A DNA stretch of 64,000 nucleotides, taken from assembly GCF_041333735.1 (NCBI RefSeq), contig NZ_JBGKFB010000001.1:62001-126000 (forward strand), in the 5' to 3' direction. Under the pieces are notes generated by a model. It saw only the letters and a program-made list of their open reading frames with translations. It was not told where the DNA came from and made no database searches. The stretch comes from Veillonella sp. Its GTDB lineage: Bacteria; Bacillota; Negativicutes; Veillonellales; Veillonellaceae. Every line of letters starts with the position of its first letter. The stretch's first letter is position 1. This document shows, one piece after another, positions 63,334-64,000 of this stretch. Both the position numbers and the translations under genes were made by a program.

Positions 63334-64000
63334 TTAATTGGTTTCAGATAATTCACTCAAGCGTTCTACAAAGTATGACATATTAGCTTCAATATCTGGT
63401 CCACGGCGGAACATGTCACCACCAACGAGGAACATCGTATCATTTCCGTACAACTCTACCAGCTCATTAAGCCGAGCATCTGTTACACCACCACCCGGTG
63501 CTGGACAGGCGGCTTTCATCAATCCAAATGGATGTTTAATATAAGAGGAAATTCTCTTACATTGCTCTACTGTGAAAGTAAAACGTCCACCATAGGATAC
63601 AAAGATAGGCATATCTGCACCAAAGATACGTGGTAACAGTCCCAATTGTAAATAATCGGCAATACCAGATACACCAGGGCTCACAAAGCCACCAGAGTAA
63701 GCAGGATGATGAATGATTGGTAAGCCTAACTTTTCATCACTTGCTAATTTATGAAGCCATCCAAAGCCAACAAGACCGGAAGCCACCATAAGAGCTGTGG
63801 CACCTGCTTCTTTAGCAAAATAAGCTCGTTCTATTACGTCTGTGCCATCACCAGATACATTGGCAGCATATAATGTATGTGTACCATGGGCTTCATTCAT
63901 TTCACGCACCATAGCAGCACATCGTTGTACACGATCCTTAAATTGAGAGAATGACTGATTAGAGATGCCATGGTCATCCTTGATAACATCGGCCCCACCA
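63334..64000 (-). CDS. RuBisCO-like protein, C-terminal part (5' end outside window)
   Basis: 222 codons run open to the right edge. The frame begins with GGADVIKDDHGISNQ, matching the RuBisCO GGxDxxKDDE motif but with His where the metal ligand Glu204 (spinach numbering) stands. Further on come LGLPIIHHPAYSGG, APGGGV and VGGDMFRRGPDIEANM, matching the RuBisCO phosphate-binding loops. The loop-6 GKxEG with the catalytic Lys334 is absent. So this is a RuBisCO-like protein (form IV type), not a CO2-fixing enzyme. Relatives act as enolases or in isoapionate-type sugar acid pathways; the reaction here is unknown. An internal ATG at 63912 is not the start. Confidence 0.82.
   Translation of the reverse strand, partial: GGADVIKDDHGISNQSFSQFKDRVQRCAAMVREMNEAHGTHTLYAANVSGDGTDVIERAYFAKEAGATALMVASGLVGFGWLHKLASDEKLGLPIIHHPAYSGGFVSPGVSGIADYLQLGLLPRIFGADMPIFVSYGGRFTFTVEQCKRISSYIKHPFGLMKAACPAPGGGVTDARLNELVELYGNDTMFLVGGDMFRRGPDIEANMSYFVERLSELSETN

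Noticed and set aside
63334..63912. The internal ATG at 63912 as the start of a 192-residue protein
   Set aside because: The upstream in-frame sequence encodes the conserved RuBisCO-type KDD motif and stays open to the window edge.

Overview
The window reads as chromosomal core genome of a Veillonella species (Negativicutes, diderm Firmicutes), probably close to V. parvula. The strongest evidence is a complete sodium-pumping methylmalonyl-CoA decarboxylase operon in the order mmdA-D-E-C-B, including the 55-residue epsilon subunit known from Veillonella. It sits inside a larger operon for converting succinyl-CoA to propionyl-CoA. The low GC content, the Firmicutes-type gene order (maf-radC-mreBCD, tig-clpP-clpX-lon-engB, aspS/6S RNA/rarA, rplU-prp-rpmA) and an O-antigen-ligase-like protein that fits an outer membrane all agree. 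I identify 60 protein genes. All but one (tmcAL) lie on the minus strand, so the window is read right to left.

Layout from low to high coordinate. 1-2.6 kb: the N-terminal part of an FtsK translocase, then rarA. 2.7-3.0 kb: a 6S RNA. 3.0-13.0 kb: a tightly packed operon recJ-rsh-MBL hydrolase-fur-hemZ-hisS-aspS, with a Fur-box-like GATAAT tandem at its promoter. 13.1-14.9 kb: hydG, the [FeFe]-hydrogenase maturase, behind a leader rich in inverted repeats. 14.9-20.7 kb: rplU (with L21 leader)-prp-rpmA, and TIGR03960-TIGR03936-rng-mntP. 20.7-28.9 kb: an elongation and cell-shape cluster (maf, radC, mreB, mreC, mreD, mrdA, minD-like, rodA), unexpected in a coccus; a nine-copy ACAGC repeat lies just upstream of radC. 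29-35.4 kb: a membrane protein of unknown function, lipoprotein-ackA, the divergent tmcAL, pyrR, rluD, lspA and a short 2[4Fe-4S] ferredoxin.

35.9-47.3 kb is the metabolic centre. A CoA-transferase, a split B12-dependent methylmalonyl-CoA mutase, its G-protein chaperone MeaB, the epimerase and the membrane decarboxylase MmdABCDE together turn succinate into propionate and CO2 while exporting Na+. Downstream are a small unknown membrane protein, a DASS-family (SLC13-type) dicarboxylate carrier and a SemiSWEET transporter. 47.8-61.3 kb holds the O-antigen ligase homologue, folC, valS, tatC, a polyprenyl diphosphate synthase, and the proteostasis block engB-lon-clpX-clpP-tig. 61.3-64 kb holds a CBS-pair protein, rlmH, a WalJ/YycJ-like hydrolase and the C-terminal part of a RuBisCO-like protein cut by the window edge.

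I saw no tRNA or rRNA gene, IS element, prophage or CRISPR array. Most of the window is ordinary housekeeping DNA. The best candidates for unexplained biology are the RuBisCO-like protein, the repeat before radC, the paired operator-like repeats around the SemiSWEET promoter, the structured leader before hydG and two small membrane proteins of unknown function.
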